From the NCBI GenBank assembly GCA_965206395.1, contig CBDBJK010000036.1, positions 124,001-188,000 on the forward strand: DNA of 64,000 bases. The letters run 5' to 3'. Position numbers and translations under genes: made by a program. Source of the stretch: CBDBJK01 sp965206395. Its GTDB lineage: Bacteria > Chloroflexota > Dehalococcoidia > Lucifugimonadales > CATOSD01. Shown piece by piece: positions 1 to 8,022 of this stretch. Below the pieces are notes generated by a model. The model ran no database searches. It saw only the letters and a program-made list of their open reading frames with translations, and was not told the origin of the DNA. The stretch's first letter is position 1. Every line of letters begins with the position of its first letter.

Positions 1-297
1 GGACATGTTAATGCCATCGTCAGCAACGCTCAACGAGTACTCGCCGTTTGGACTGACCAGAGAGCCTACAGTCTTGTCAACAGGTTGCCAGTTCCCCCGT
101 AACTCGCCGCAATCGGTATCACCGCGCACCATGATTATCAGGCCGTTGTCGGTGTTAACGCAGAAATGGAGGCTGTTCGGGTCTCCGCCATGCGCGTTGA
201 CGATGGAGGAAACACTCTGTCCCAGAATCACGCCCAACGCTATCAAGATAACTGACCCAACCGCCAGAAATATCGGTTTGCTAACCTTCGTTATCAT
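1..297 (-). CDS. Secreted/anchored hypothetical protein, 3' end cut by the window
   Basis: The minus strand is open from an ATG at 297 to the window edge, giving at least 99 residues. The start MITKVSKP is followed by one hydrophobic segment (about residues 8-30), a signal peptide or N-terminal anchor. After it comes a short module with the pattern H-F-C-V-N...G-L-I-I-M-V...D-C-G-E-L...W. I remember similar modules (H.CV...G.i.i...C...E...W) in Chloroflexota proteins annotated as tail-fibre-like or hypothetical; this is recall, not a search. The plus-strand frame over the same bases is a shadow. The C-terminus and function are not visible here. Confidence 0.55.
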   Translation of the reverse strand, partial: MITKVSKPIFLAVGSVILIALGVILGQSVSSIVNAHGGDPNSLHFCVNTDNGLIIMVRGDTDCGELRGNWQPVDKTVGSLVSPNGEYSLSVADDGINMS

Positions 298-510
298 ATC
301 CAAATTATCTCCCCTTAACTCCTTGTCGTTATAATCGCCTGGTGGCACGCCATTGAGATTCAACCCAAAAAGTCCCAGGCTTACGCCAGGGCATTCAGGA
401 TACCACATTAGTTTGGTTATGTTAATCGTTCAAGAACTGGAAGTCGTTTGGCTTGAGGAAAGGTTGGAAATGGGGCGGGAGCAATACTTCAAAGATAGAG
501 CAATATGATG

Positions 511-1512
511 CTACATCACGCGGTCGAGGCGAGGGTTGGGAGTGATGCCGGGGATACGGCCCCTCTTGGCAGCGGGTCTGCCGTCAATCTCGTGGATGTC
601 GGCGGTAAAATCGTTGGGGGAGGCATCGGAAATGTAGCTGCCGACCCCGAAACCGCTGACAGGTGCGCCCAAGTCCATGAACTCCTTGATCTTTTGCGCA
701 GTGAATCCACCACTGACAAATATCTCAACGTGCCTGAAGCCTGCGAGGTCGAGGCGCACTCGTACCTCTTTAACTAGCTCTGGCGTCACTCCGCCTCTTT
801 CCAGAGGGGTGTCAAGGCGTACGCCTCGGAGCTTTTCCCTGAGAGCGTGTGCAACGTTGAGAGATTCGCCCGCTTCGTCTTTGAAAGTGTCCACGAGCGC
901 TACTCTGGGGACTTCCTGTGGCATGTGCCGGTCAAAGGCTTGAACGGCCTTAACCGTGTCGCCAATCAGCAATGGCAGGATATGAGGCATGTTGCCCGAC
1001 GGAGTAATGCCCGAAAGCCTGGCCCCCAGAATCGTTGAGCAGGATACGCAGCCACCTCCAACTACTGCCGCGTAGTCTATGTTGGCGGCGACGTTGGGAT
1101 GGATATGCCGCGCGCCGATGGCGACTACCGGGATACCCTGCGCCGCTTCGACGCAATCGCGGGCCGCCGTCGCCCATCCACTGCACGACGACAGGATACC
1201 GCATATAGATGTCTCGTAGAGACCGAAGGTGCTGTACGGTGCTTTTATGCGCAGCGCGACCTCTTTCACGTCGATAGTCTCACCCTCGTCCAGCGCCCAG
1301 ACCTCGCTGCCCGTCTCAGGGAGCACCTTCGCAAGCAGAGTTCGCACCTCTTTGATTCCGCAGAATACCCCTTTATGTTTGGGGGAAAATTCCATCGTGA
1401 CGGAGGGATTCACACCCTCGTTTCGCAAAATGGTGAGCGTACGCTGAAGATAGACGTCTGCGGTGTCGCCTACGAGAATCGAGGGTCGGATATCGAATTC
1501 AGGACTGACCAT
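511..1512 (-). CDS. pncB: Nicotinate phosphoribosyltransferase-like protein
   Basis: This 333-residue protein resembles the short form of nicotinate phosphoribosyltransferase, which joins nicotinate to PRPP to give nicotinate mononucleotide in NAD salvage. Visible landmarks are the N-terminal D-T-A-D-V-Y-L region, the HPN and YAAVVGGGCVSC stretch near residues 135-160, VALVDTFKDEAGES in the middle, and the C-terminal FVSGGFTAQKI and GFGVGSYISD phosphate-binding loops of a type II PRTase barrel. It lies 45 bp downstream of a nicotinamidase-like gene on the same strand, which supports the role. The ATG at 1512 is preceded by a modest GGGTGAG. An alternative is a related quinolinate-PRTase-fold enzyme. 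Confidence 0.75.
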   Translation of the reverse strand: MVSPEFDIRPSILVGDTADVYLQRTLTILRNEGVNPSVTMEFSPKHKGVFCGIKEVRTLLAKVLPETGSEVWALDEGETIDVKEVALRIKAPYSTFGLYETSICGILSSCSGWATAARDCVEAAQGIPVVAIGARHIHPNVAANIDYAAVVGGGCVSCSTILGARLSGITPSGNMPHILPLLIGDTVKAVQAFDRHMPQEVPRVALVDTFKDEAGESLNVAHALREKLRGVRLDTPLERGGVTPELVKEVRVRLDLAGFRHVEIFVSGGFTAQKIKEFMDLGAPVSGFGVGSYISDASPNDFTADIHEIDGRPAAKRGRIPGITPNPRLDRVM

Positions 1513-1527
1513 ATATACTCACCCAGT

Positions 1528-1541
1528 CCTTCCGCGGAAGG
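1528..1541. repeat. CCTTCCGCGGAAGG perfect palindrome
   Basis: A 14-bp perfect palindrome in the short gap between pncA and pncB. The same 14-mer recurs at about 21641 inside a coding region and at about 35731 beside a larger repeat, so it is an interspersed motif rather than a site specific to this gene pair. Confidence 0.5.
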
Positions 1542-1557
1542 ATAATGACGCCTGTTT

Positions 1558-2121
1558 TTAGTCGCCCCTCTCCGTGAACGGAGAGGGGACGGGGGTGAGG
1601 TCTGTCTTCACCAGCTTCGCCCCCAGGATTTTCTCCATATGCTCCAGGGCGTACTTGTGCGCTTCAGGGTCAAAAGTTGCCACACAGTCCGTCGGAATCT
1701 CGACGAGGTAATCTCGATTGCGGACGTCGGATGTAGTATGCATCACGCATATGTCTGTGCACACTCCGCATATGATGACCTTGTCGGGATTCAGCTCTGC
1801 GAGCCGCTGATCGAGGTCGGTTTCGAAGAAGGCGCTGTAGCGTCGCTTGAGAATGACATCGCCTTCGTAACCCGCAAGCTCCGGGATGACCTCAGCCTCT
1901 CTGGTGCCCTTGACGCAGTGTACCGGAAATATCTGAAACTCAAGATCGTCAGGGTCGTGGTTGTCGCAAATAAAGAATACCCTGGAGCCTCTGGCCTGCT
2001 CCTCCTCTATAAGCCGCCGCACGTTCGGAATGATCTCGCGTGCATCATCGCCGCAGTAGAGGTTATGGCCAGACTCAAGGAAACCGACTAGCATATCCAC
2101 TACAAGCAAAACATTGCTCAT
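1558..2121 (-). CDS. pncA: Nicotinamidase / isochorismatase-family hydrolase
   Basis: Cysteine hydrolase of the isochorismatase fold, probably hydrolysing nicotinamide to nicotinate to feed the downstream phosphoribosyltransferase. Visible are the catalytic Asp in LLVVDMLVGF, the D-N-H metal-site region, FPVHCVKGT (the usual FPxHCxxGT of nicotinamidases), the Lys of LKRRYSAFF and the nucleophilic Cys region GVCTDICVM. I chose the ATG at 2121, with GGTGAG upstream; a GTG at 2127 is also possible. The last dozen residues (LTPVPSPFTERG) are not native-looking: they are a translation of the interspersed repeat at 1565-1588, so the gene now ends inside a mobile repeat. Confidence 0.8.
   Translation of the reverse strand: MSNVLLVVDMLVGFLESGHNLYCGDDAREIIPNVRRLIEEEQARGSRVFFICDNHDPDDLEFQIFPVHCVKGTREAEVIPELAGYEGDVILKRRYSAFFETDLDQRLAELNPDKVIICGVCTDICVMHTTSDVRNRDYLVEIPTDCVATFDPEAHKYALEHMEKILGAKLVKTDLTPVPSPFTERGD
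1565..1588. repeat. Interspersed hairpin repeat, copy 1 (inside the pncA 3' end)
   Basis: Perfect inverted repeat built on CCTCTCCGTGAACGGAGAGG followed by ACGGGGGTGAGGTC. The same core occurs at 19134-19157 and 28663-28686, and inverted at about 35681-35704. This copy is read through by pncA and supplies its C-terminal residues. Confidence 0.8.
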
Positions 2122-2174
2122 TTTCACTCACCATTAATAACACATATGAAGACTAACATAGCCTTGGACACGAT

Positions 2175-2203
2175 ATGTTACCTTGGGCATTGGAAAACTG
2201 CAA
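2175..2203 (-). promoter_or_regulatory. Candidate sigma-70-type promoter for pncA-pncB
   Basis: On the minus strand TTGCAG (2203-2198) and TAACAT (2180-2175) are separated by 17 bp. They lie about 55 bp upstream of the pncA start, in the only intergenic space before the pair. Position and spacing fit; the -10 matches the consensus weakly. Confidence 0.4.
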
Positions 2204-2222
2204 TAGCTGATTTTCTGTCCCG

Positions 2223-2993
2223 TCATGCGTTGGGGTGCTCTTTCATTCTATTATGTTCTGCCAAGAGTTTGGACGCTTTTTTGAGGCCACCAAACCTCAA
2301 CCTTAGCAGTCCTTTGAAGTCGCCCCAGGCTGTGCCGACGATCTTCACACGGCTGTCCGGGTCGTCTGTCCATTTGACCGGAATCTCTTTGATACGATAG
2401 CCGTTCTTGTCCGACAGGATAAGAAGCTCGGAGTCGAAGAACCAGCCCAGGTCTTGCACTAGCGGCAGGACCTCTTGCGCGACTCGTCGGCTTACCGCCT
2501 TGAAGCCGCACTGCGCGTCGTGGAAGCTCGTAAAGAACATACTCCTGAAGAGGACGCTGTAGCCTCTGGAGATTATCTCGCGCTTGAGAGGGCGGTCTAT
2601 GACCACTGCGCCCTTCCTGAGTCGAGAGGCTATGGCGATGTCGTAGCCCTCGTTGTGTATGGCATTGACCAGAGCAGGAAGCGCGCCCAGGTCTGTGGAC
2701 AGGTCCACGTCCATGTAGCTGACGATATCGGCCTTGCTCTGCGTCCAGGCGTGATGCAAGGCAAGGCCACGCCCTCGCTGCTCAAGGCGCAGATATTCCA
2801 CGCGAGGGTACTTTTCTGACAATCGGCTGACGACTTCGGGCGTTGAGTCGGTCGAGCCGTTATCGACTACGATTATCCGCCAGTCGTAGTCGTTCATGCG
2901 AGACGAAAGGAAGTCGTGCAGTTTGCCGATGTTTGGGGGAAGGTCCTTTTCCTCATTAAGGACAGGAACGACAACATCAAACGTAGTGGACAA
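2223..2993 (-). CDS. Family 2 glycosyltransferase (dolichyl-phosphate mannose synthase-like)
   Basis: A 256-residue GT-A fold transferase. It begins with FDVVVPVLNEEKDL, has the nucleotide-sugar binding VVDNGSTDSTPEVV and the DxD-like SYMDVDLSTDL near residue 95, and carries the acceptor-side DAQCGFKAV motif and GWFFDSELLILS typical of DPM1/GtrB-like enzymes. These transfer a sugar from a nucleotide donor to a polyprenyl phosphate or glycan at the membrane. No transmembrane segment is present, so it is cytosolic or peripheral. The only start in frame before the domain is a TTG at 2993 with no clear ribosome site, so the N-terminus is uncertain. Confidence 0.8.
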   Translation of the reverse strand: MSTTFDVVVPVLNEEKDLPPNIGKLHDFLSSRMNDYDWRIIVVDNGSTDSTPEVVSRLSEKYPRVEYLRLEQRGRGLALHHAWTQSKADIVSYMDVDLSTDLGALPALVNAIHNEGYDIAIASRLRKGAVVIDRPLKREIISRGYSVLFRSMFFTSFHDAQCGFKAVSRRVAQEVLPLVQDLGWFFDSELLILSDKNGYRIKEIPVKWTDDPDSRVKIVGTAWGDFKGLLRLRFGGLKKASKLLAEHNRMKEHPNA

Positions 2994-3009
2994 CAGTTGT
3001 CAGTAGCTT

Positions 3010-3231
3010 CTACGCGAGGCTCGATTTCTGAGGCTCAGCCTGCCAGACCACCCTGAACTGGTCAGGTGAAAGCGCGCAAAGCGCAAGGGTTTCCCCAGAC
3101 TCGTCAGCGAACTCAATCTCATAGGTATCGTCCGGGTAGCATTCAACAATAGTACCCTCAGCATCTTGTGGAAGGTCATGTTCAGGCAGATTCACCAACA
3201 ACTTGACCACATCGAATATCCTGGGCTTCAT
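3010..3231 (-). CDS. DUF4926 domain protein
   Basis: Small acidic protein whose sequence IFDVVKLLVNLPEHDLPQDAEGTIVECY and YEIEFADESGETLAL matches what I know of DUF4926, an SH3-like barrel of about 70 residues. Its ATG overlaps the stop of the upstream DUF6883 gene (TGATG), so the two are translationally coupled. These two families often sit together. Some authors regard such pairs as toxin-antitoxin-like, but nothing in the sequence proves that here. Confidence 0.65.
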   Translation of the reverse strand: MKPRIFDVVKLLVNLPEHDLPQDAEGTIVECYPDDTYEIEFADESGETLALCALSPDQFRVVWQAEPQKSSLA

Positions 3232-3551
3232 CACCGTCTCCTTGATGGGTACGCCGTCAACAATCTAGCCTCATCGCTACCGTGTGGCACCGGCCACGCT
3301 GTTTGAACGGTAACTCGCCGTCCTTCCGTTCCCGTGATTTCTAAGTATACTCTGTATCGTTGACCGTATTGGTCAGTATATCCTAACTCAGCTTCAGTAT
3401 CGAGAACGAGACTTTCTATCTGACGAAGTAATGATTGGTAATTATCTCTGGTAAAGCCAAGTTGTCGCTCGAAAAGCAACGCCTTGTGCCATCCCATTTG
3501 GTGGTCAGGATTGAGCGCGTAATCCGTGAACTTTCGGGAGTTGATGACCAC
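3231..3551 (-). CDS. DUF6883 domain protein
   Basis: A 106-residue protein starting INSRKFTDYALNPDHQMGWHKALLFERQLGFTRDN, the hallmark N-terminal half of DUF6883 (K-x-T-D-Y-x-L-N-P-x-H...K...F...LGF). It has a GTG start at 3551 with a poor ribosome site, only 18 bp from the left end of an IS630 element, which may have removed its native promoter. Its stop overlaps the start of the DUF4926 partner. Function unknown. Confidence 0.6.
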   Translation of the reverse strand: MVINSRKFTDYALNPDHQMGWHKALLFERQLGFTRDNYQSLLRQIESLVLDTEAELGYTDQYGQRYRVYLEITGTEGRRVTVQTAWPVPHGSDEARLLTAYPSRRR

Positions 3552-3571
3552 TCGACTTACGATGTCAGCTA

Positions 3572-4820
3572 GTGGTCCAACATCATTGAAATGAATACCA
3601 TGATAGTCATTGTTCCTCTTGGGGGTTCAATCGTAACGTTGAACCGAGGAGGAACCATGATGTCTACCAAGAAGTACCGTATCAGACTGACTACCGACGA
3701 ACAACAGGAACTCAACGCCTTGGTCTCACGCGGTCGGGCTGCGGCGTACAAACAGACCCATGCGCGCATTCTGCTGATGAGCGATGAGTCACGCTCGGAC
3801 GGGGGAATGAAGAACGCGGACATCACCAGCGCGCTCGGTGTGGGACAGTCAACGGTCGAGCGAATACGCAAGCGCTGTGTGGAGGAGAGGGTCGAGTCTG
3901 CGCTGAATCGCAAAAAGCAACTGCGTCGGCGTCAAAAGAGACTGGACGGCGAAGGTGAAGCACGGTTGATAGCGATGGCCTGCGGGGAACCGCCGGAGGG
4001 GCGTGCCAGTTGGACCCTGAAGCTGTTGGCTGACCAGTTGGTCGAGTGTGAGATAGTCGGGACCATTAGCACCGAGACGGTTCGCCAGGCGCTTAAAAAA
4101 AAACGAACTGAAGCCGTGGCTGAAGCAGAGTTGGTGCATCCCGCCCGGTCAGAGCGCGGAGTTTGTGTGCGCGATGGAAGACGTGATGGAAGACGTACTG
4201 GAGGTCTACCAACGGCCGTACGATGGGAATGAGGTTCTGGTGTGCATGGATGAGACGAGCAAACAGCAAGTCAAGGAGACGCGAGTGCCGCGTCCCGCAG
4301 CGCCCGGCTTATCGGCGGCATACGACTACGAATACGAGCGCAATGGAGTGAGCAGCCTGTTCATGCTGTTTGCACCGTTGGACGGATGGCGCCGAGTCGA
4401 GGTCAGAGAGCGTCGCACGAAGGTGGACTGGGCGCATGTGATAAAGAAACTGGTCGACGAGGACTACCCTGACAGAGACCGGATCGTGCTGGTAATGGAC
4501 AATCTCAACACTCACAAGCTGTCCTCGCTATACGAGGCATTCGAGCCTGCTGAGGCGAGGCGTATAGCTGAGCGACTGGAGATACACTACACTCCCAAAC
4601 ACGGGAGTTGGTTGAATATGGCGGAGATAGAGATCGGTGTGCTGGCTCGACAGTGCCTGGACCGACGGATTGCCAATCAAGACATCCTGCGCGGCGAGGT
4701 CAATGCTTGGCAGAATCAACGCAACCGGGATGTGATACGAGTGGATTGGCGCTTCACTACCGAGGATGCGCGCATCAAGCTAAAGTCACTCTACCCATCA
4801 ATACAAAAACGTTGAACCAC
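3572..4820 (+). mobile_element. IS630-family element, copy 1
   Basis: A 1249-bp element bounded by imperfect inverted repeats (GTGGTCCAAC at the left, GTTGAACCAC at the right) and flanked on both sides by TA within CTAG, the TA duplication and CTAG preference known for IS630. Two overlapping frames encode the transposase. Near-identical copies lie at 14425-15673 and 50076-51325. It differs from copies 2 and 3 by two A/G substitutions seen in the first frame (Asn/Asp and Arg/Gly). It sits between the DUF6883 start and the purH end and breaks no recognisable gene. Confidence 0.93.
3657..4815 (+). CDS. IS630 transposase, two frames (frameshifted at A9), copy 1
   Basis: The first frame (ATG at 3657, after GAGGAGGAACC) encodes the helix-turn-helix half: MMSTKKYRIRLTTDEQQ to TVRQALKKK. 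The second frame carries the DDE half, including VCMDETSKQ, VLVMDNLNTH and the KHGSWLNMAEIEIG motif with the last catalytic Glu. Between them is a run of nine A at 4095-4103. With eight A the protein would read continuously through LKKNELKPWLKQSWCIPPG, the usual IS630 junction, so expression needs a +1 shift or loss of one A by slippage. The second frame also has a 12-bp tandem duplication giving MEDVMEDV. Confidence 0.85.
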
Positions 4821-4870
4821 TAGTTTCAAGTTTCTTCTTCAAATCTTGCTCTTAACGTGATTATGGTATT

Positions 4871-6394
4871 CTAATGCCGGAAGTGGCGCACGCCGGTGAA
4901 GACCATGGTGAGGCCTGCCTTGTTTGCGGCTTCGATGACTTCCTCATCTCGTATGGAGCCTCCGGGCTGGGCAATGGCGGTAATGCCTCCCTCGGCGGCC
5001 ATCTCCACGTTGTCGGCGAAAGGGAAGAAAGCGTCGGAGGCCATGACGCTGCCTTTGGCCTTGTCTCCGGCGATGCGAAGCGACAAGTGGACGCTGACGA
5101 CTCGGTTAGGCTGTCCCGCTCCCATGCCCAAGAGAGTATTGTCTTTGGCCAGAACGATGGTGTTGGACTTGATGTGCTTGGCGGCCTTCCACGCGAAGGC
5201 CAGGTCTTCAAGCTCGGCTACTGACGGTTTGCGCTCGGTGACCACCTTCCAGGTTGCGGCGTCTTCGTCTATGGCATCGACGCTCTGGAGCAAGGCCCCG
5301 CCTGAGACCAGCCGAACGTCCAGGGTAGTCATGGTTCCTTCTGCGTGCGACGCCTCCAGCACTCTGAGATTGCGGCGTTTCTTCAGTATTTCCAGCGCGT
5401 CGGGTTCGTATGATGGAGCTACGACTATCTCGAAGAACACGCCTCGCATGGCTGTCGCGGTGGCGGCTGTTACGGCGCGATTGAAGCCGACGATGCCGCC
5501 ATATGCGGAAACGGAATCGCCCTCGAAAGCGCGCTGGTACGCCATAGGCTGGTCTGGATGGACAGCGAGGCCGCACGGGTTGGTATGCTTGATAACGACG
5601 GCGGCAGGCTCAGAGAAATCAGAGACCGCTCGCCATGCGGCCTCGGCGTCTATGATGTTATTGAAAGATAATTCTCGTCCGTGAAGCTGTTTGGCTCTGG
5701 CGATGCCGCCAGTGGACAGCGGGTCGGCGTACAGGGCTGCCTTCTGATGGGGATTCTCGCCGTAGCGCAGATCGAACAGCTTGGTATAGCCCAACGTCAT
5801 CTCGTTCAGCGACAGGTGGTCGCCGTCGCTAAGGTAGCGGGATATGGCCGTGTCGTAAAGGGCCACGTGCTGGAACGCCTTGCGTGCAAGCTCCTTGCGC
5901 TGGTCGAGATTGAGGCCGCTCTCTTGAGAGAGAGCTTCTCCCACCCAATCGTAATCGGACGGGTCAACAACGACGGCGACATGCGGGAAATTCTTGGCCG
6001 CCGCGCGAATCATCGTAGGGCCGCCGATGTCGATGTTCTCAAGGGCGTCTTCCAGCGTGACGCCCGCGCGACTGATGGTCTCGACGAATGGATAGAGATT
6101 GCCAACCACTACGTCTATCGTGTCGATGCCTTGCTCGGTCAACTGCTTGGTATGCGCTTGCAGATCGCGTCGAGCCAGAATGCCGCCGTGTACTGTCGGG
6201 TGCAGCGTTTTGACGCGCCCGTCCAGAATCTCCGGGGAGCCGGTAAGGTCGGACACCTGCTGCACGGTCAGGCCCGCGTCGGCGAGCGTCTTGTGCGTGC
6301 CGCCCGTGCTCACAAGCTCGAAGCCTTTGCCCTGCAAAACGCGCGCGAACTCCACTACTCCCGTTTTGTCGTATACACTGATAAGTGCTTTCAT
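4871..6394 (-). CDS. purH: Bifunctional AICAR transformylase / IMP cyclohydrolase
   Basis: Catalyses the last two steps to IMP. The N-terminal MGS-like cyclohydrolase domain shows MKALISVYDKTG, STGGTHKTL, GGPTMIRAAAKN and VKTLHPTVHGGIL. The C-terminal transformylase domain shows LRYGENPHQKAALY, the catalytic Lys-His of VIKHTNPCGLA, and AQPGGSIRDEEVI near the end. Length is 507 residues, normal for the family. I start at the ATG of MKALIS, preceded by GAGGTT at good spacing, rather than a TTG four codons upstream. It follows purM by 17 bp, so the two are co-transcribed. Confidence 0.96.
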   Translation of the reverse strand: MKALISVYDKTGVVEFARVLQGKGFELVSTGGTHKTLADAGLTVQQVSDLTGSPEILDGRVKTLHPTVHGGILARRDLQAHTKQLTEQGIDTIDVVVGNLYPFVETISRAGVTLEDALENIDIGGPTMIRAAAKNFPHVAVVVDPSDYDWVGEALSQESGLNLDQRKELARKAFQHVALYDTAISRYLSDGDHLSLNEMTLGYTKLFDLRYGENPHQKAALYADPLSTGGIARAKQLHGRELSFNNIIDAEAAWRAVSDFSEPAAVVIKHTNPCGLAVHPDQPMAYQRAFEGDSVSAYGGIVGFNRAVTAATATAMRGVFFEIVVAPSYEPDALEILKKRRNLRVLEASHAEGTMTTLDVRLVSGGALLQSVDAIDEDAATWKVVTERKPSVAELEDLAFAWKAAKHIKSNTIVLAKDNTLLGMGAGQPNRVVSVHLSLRIAGDKAKGSVMASDAFFPFADNVEMAAEGGITAIAQPGGSIRDEEVIEAANKAGLTMVFTGVRHFRH

Positions 6395-6411
6395 AATCAA
6401 CCTCAACTCAA

Positions 6412-7425
6412 TTACAATACAACGCGCTGTTCGTCTGTCGTGTGCGTCACCTCGCCGACAACCCTGGCCTCTGGCACTAGCGCGGCCACCTCGTCAGCCT
6501 TTGAACGCTCGCAGACCAGCACCATGCCCATACCCATGTTGAACACACGGTACATCTCGTCTCTCGTTATGTCGCTCATTTCCTGAAGGACGGTGAATAC
6601 AGGCGGAACTTTCCAGGTGTCAGCATCGAATCGGGCGGCAAGTCCTTCGGGCAATACTCTGGGCACGTTCTCGATAAGTCCTCCGCCTGTGATATGAGCC
6701 ATCCCTTTGAGGAGCGAGAACGCCGAACGCACCATCCGATAGTAGGAGCGATGCGGCGTCAACAGGGCGTCTCCCAGCGTTTGGCCCAGTTCAGGATGAT
6801 GTTCCCAGAGCGGCGAAGGGTCGTCATCCAGGCCGAGGGTGTGTCGCACGAGGGAGTATCCGTTGGTGTGAAGTCCGTTGGAAGGGATTCCCAGCAGAAC
6901 GTCGCCCTCGCGGATGTTGGACGAGTCGAGCATCGCGCCTTTCTCAACGACACCTACGACGAATCCCGCCATGTCGAAGTCGTCTTTGGCATACAGGCCA
7001 GGCATCTGTGCGGTCTCGCCGCCTATGAGCGCGCAGTCCACTTCTCGGCAGGCGCGGGCCATTCCTTCAAGCAGCGCCTCGATCACGTTCGGGCTTAACT
7101 CTCCAACCGCTATGTAGTCTAGGAAAAAGAGCGGCTTTGCTCCGCTCACGATTACGTCGTTGACGCAGGCGTTAACCAGGTCTTCGCCGATGGTGTCGTA
7201 CCTGTCCATCAAGACAGCGAGCTTCAGTTTGGTTCCCACGCCGTCGGTGCTTGAGACCAGCACAGGCTCTTTATAGCCTGATAGCTGGTACATAGCCCCG
7301 AACGCGCCGATGCCGCCAAGCACTTCCGGGCCGTGTGTAGGAGTAACGATGGCTCCGATACGCTGCTTGACGTCCTGCGCGGCGTCGAGATTCACGCCTG
7401 CCGCTTTGTAAGTATGCTCGGTCAT
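6412..7425 (-). CDS. purM: Phosphoribosylformylglycinamidine cyclo-ligase
   Basis: AIR synthetase: ATP-dependent closure of FGAM to aminoimidazole ribonucleotide. The 337-residue sequence contains YKAAGVNLDA at the N-terminus, GGIGAFGAMYQL, VSSTDGVGTKLKLA, the DLVNACVNDVIVSGAKPLFFLDY metal/ATP region, GGETAQMPGLY, LGIPSNGLHTNGYSL and AHITGGGLIENVPRV, all classical PurM motifs, and ends with the FNMGMGMVLV region. It is part of the minus-strand purine cluster purF-purN-purM-purH. Confidence 0.97.
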   Translation of the reverse strand: MTEHTYKAAGVNLDAAQDVKQRIGAIVTPTHGPEVLGGIGAFGAMYQLSGYKEPVLVSSTDGVGTKLKLAVLMDRYDTIGEDLVNACVNDVIVSGAKPLFFLDYIAVGELSPNVIEALLEGMARACREVDCALIGGETAQMPGLYAKDDFDMAGFVVGVVEKGAMLDSSNIREGDVLLGIPSNGLHTNGYSLVRHTLGLDDDPSPLWEHHPELGQTLGDALLTPHRSYYRMVRSAFSLLKGMAHITGGGLIENVPRVLPEGLAARFDADTWKVPPVFTVLQEMSDITRDEMYRVFNMGMGMVLVCERSKADEVAALVPEARVVGEVTHTTDEQRVVL

Positions 7426-7452
7426 GGCTTTGTACCAAAAGTTAAGCTGGAG

Positions 7453-7629
7453 TTACTCTTCGGTTTCCTGGCGTGTTAGAACTGTAGCAATTGCAGCTCC
7501 AAAAACTAGTCCTATTGCGGTTCCAATGCCAATCCACAAGCCCATGTTGTCAGTTACAGCACCAACAACAATCCCAATAGACAAGCCCGCGACAAAGCCT
7601 ATTCCTATTATTTGTGCCCTATTTCCCAT
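7453..7629 (-). CDS. Small glycine-rich membrane protein (58 aa)
   Basis: A 58-codon gene with a strong ribosome site (AAAGGAG nine bases before ATG 7629). The product MGNRAQIIGIGFVAGLSIG... has two glycine-zipper-like hydrophobic segments, about residues 7-25 and 31-50, and a charged tail RQETEE. Glycine-zipper membrane peptides of this type are widespread and mostly uncharacterised. It lies between purN and purM on the same strand, 27 bp before purM, and is probably co-transcribed with it. No function can be assigned. Confidence 0.6.
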   Translation of the reverse strand: MGNRAQIIGIGFVAGLSIGIVVGAVTDNMGLWIGIGTAIGLVFGAAIATVLTRQETEE

Positions 7630-8022
7630 TTCGCGAATCTCCTTTATCCTCTCTAACGGCTAGAATGACTCATGCCAACTAACTAGGTAGTGCTGACATT
7701 TCATCTTTGCCATATGAGAGCGCCCACGAAGCTCAAGAAACCCAAGAAGCGCGTCGGCCAGTCCACCACAAACACCCGCAACTAAGCAACGTTTCCGAGA
7801 CCTTCGAGGACGTACCTTTATTCTCTAATCTCTGATGGGGCAAAAGTCGGCTCAATCCCTAGCCCGTGCATTTTTTGAATCAATACACAGATATTATGAC
7901 ACAAGACCCTCGGTCATAGGGATTGTCTTGCTATACGATTCCAGGCTATCTCGTCAAGCGAGCCCGTAGACGCATGTAACGTACTCGTGCATCACCTTTG
8001 CATCTCAAGAGACGATATTTGC
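7630..8022. other. 393-bp intergenic stretch between purN and the small membrane gene
   Basis: No convincing gene, tRNA or strong hairpin was seen. A 23-codon basic frame (7714-7785) has no ribosome site. The gap suggests that the small membrane gene and purM-purH may have their own promoter, but no clear -35/-10 pair stands out on the minus strand. Confidence 0.4.

Noticed and set aside
5..334. Plus-strand open frame of 109 codons
   Set aside because: It is the complement of a better minus-strand gene with signal sequence and recognisable module.
7714..7785. 23-codon basic frame (MRAPTKLKKPKKRVG...)
   Set aside because: No ribosome site, isolated, low complexity; not supportable as a gene.
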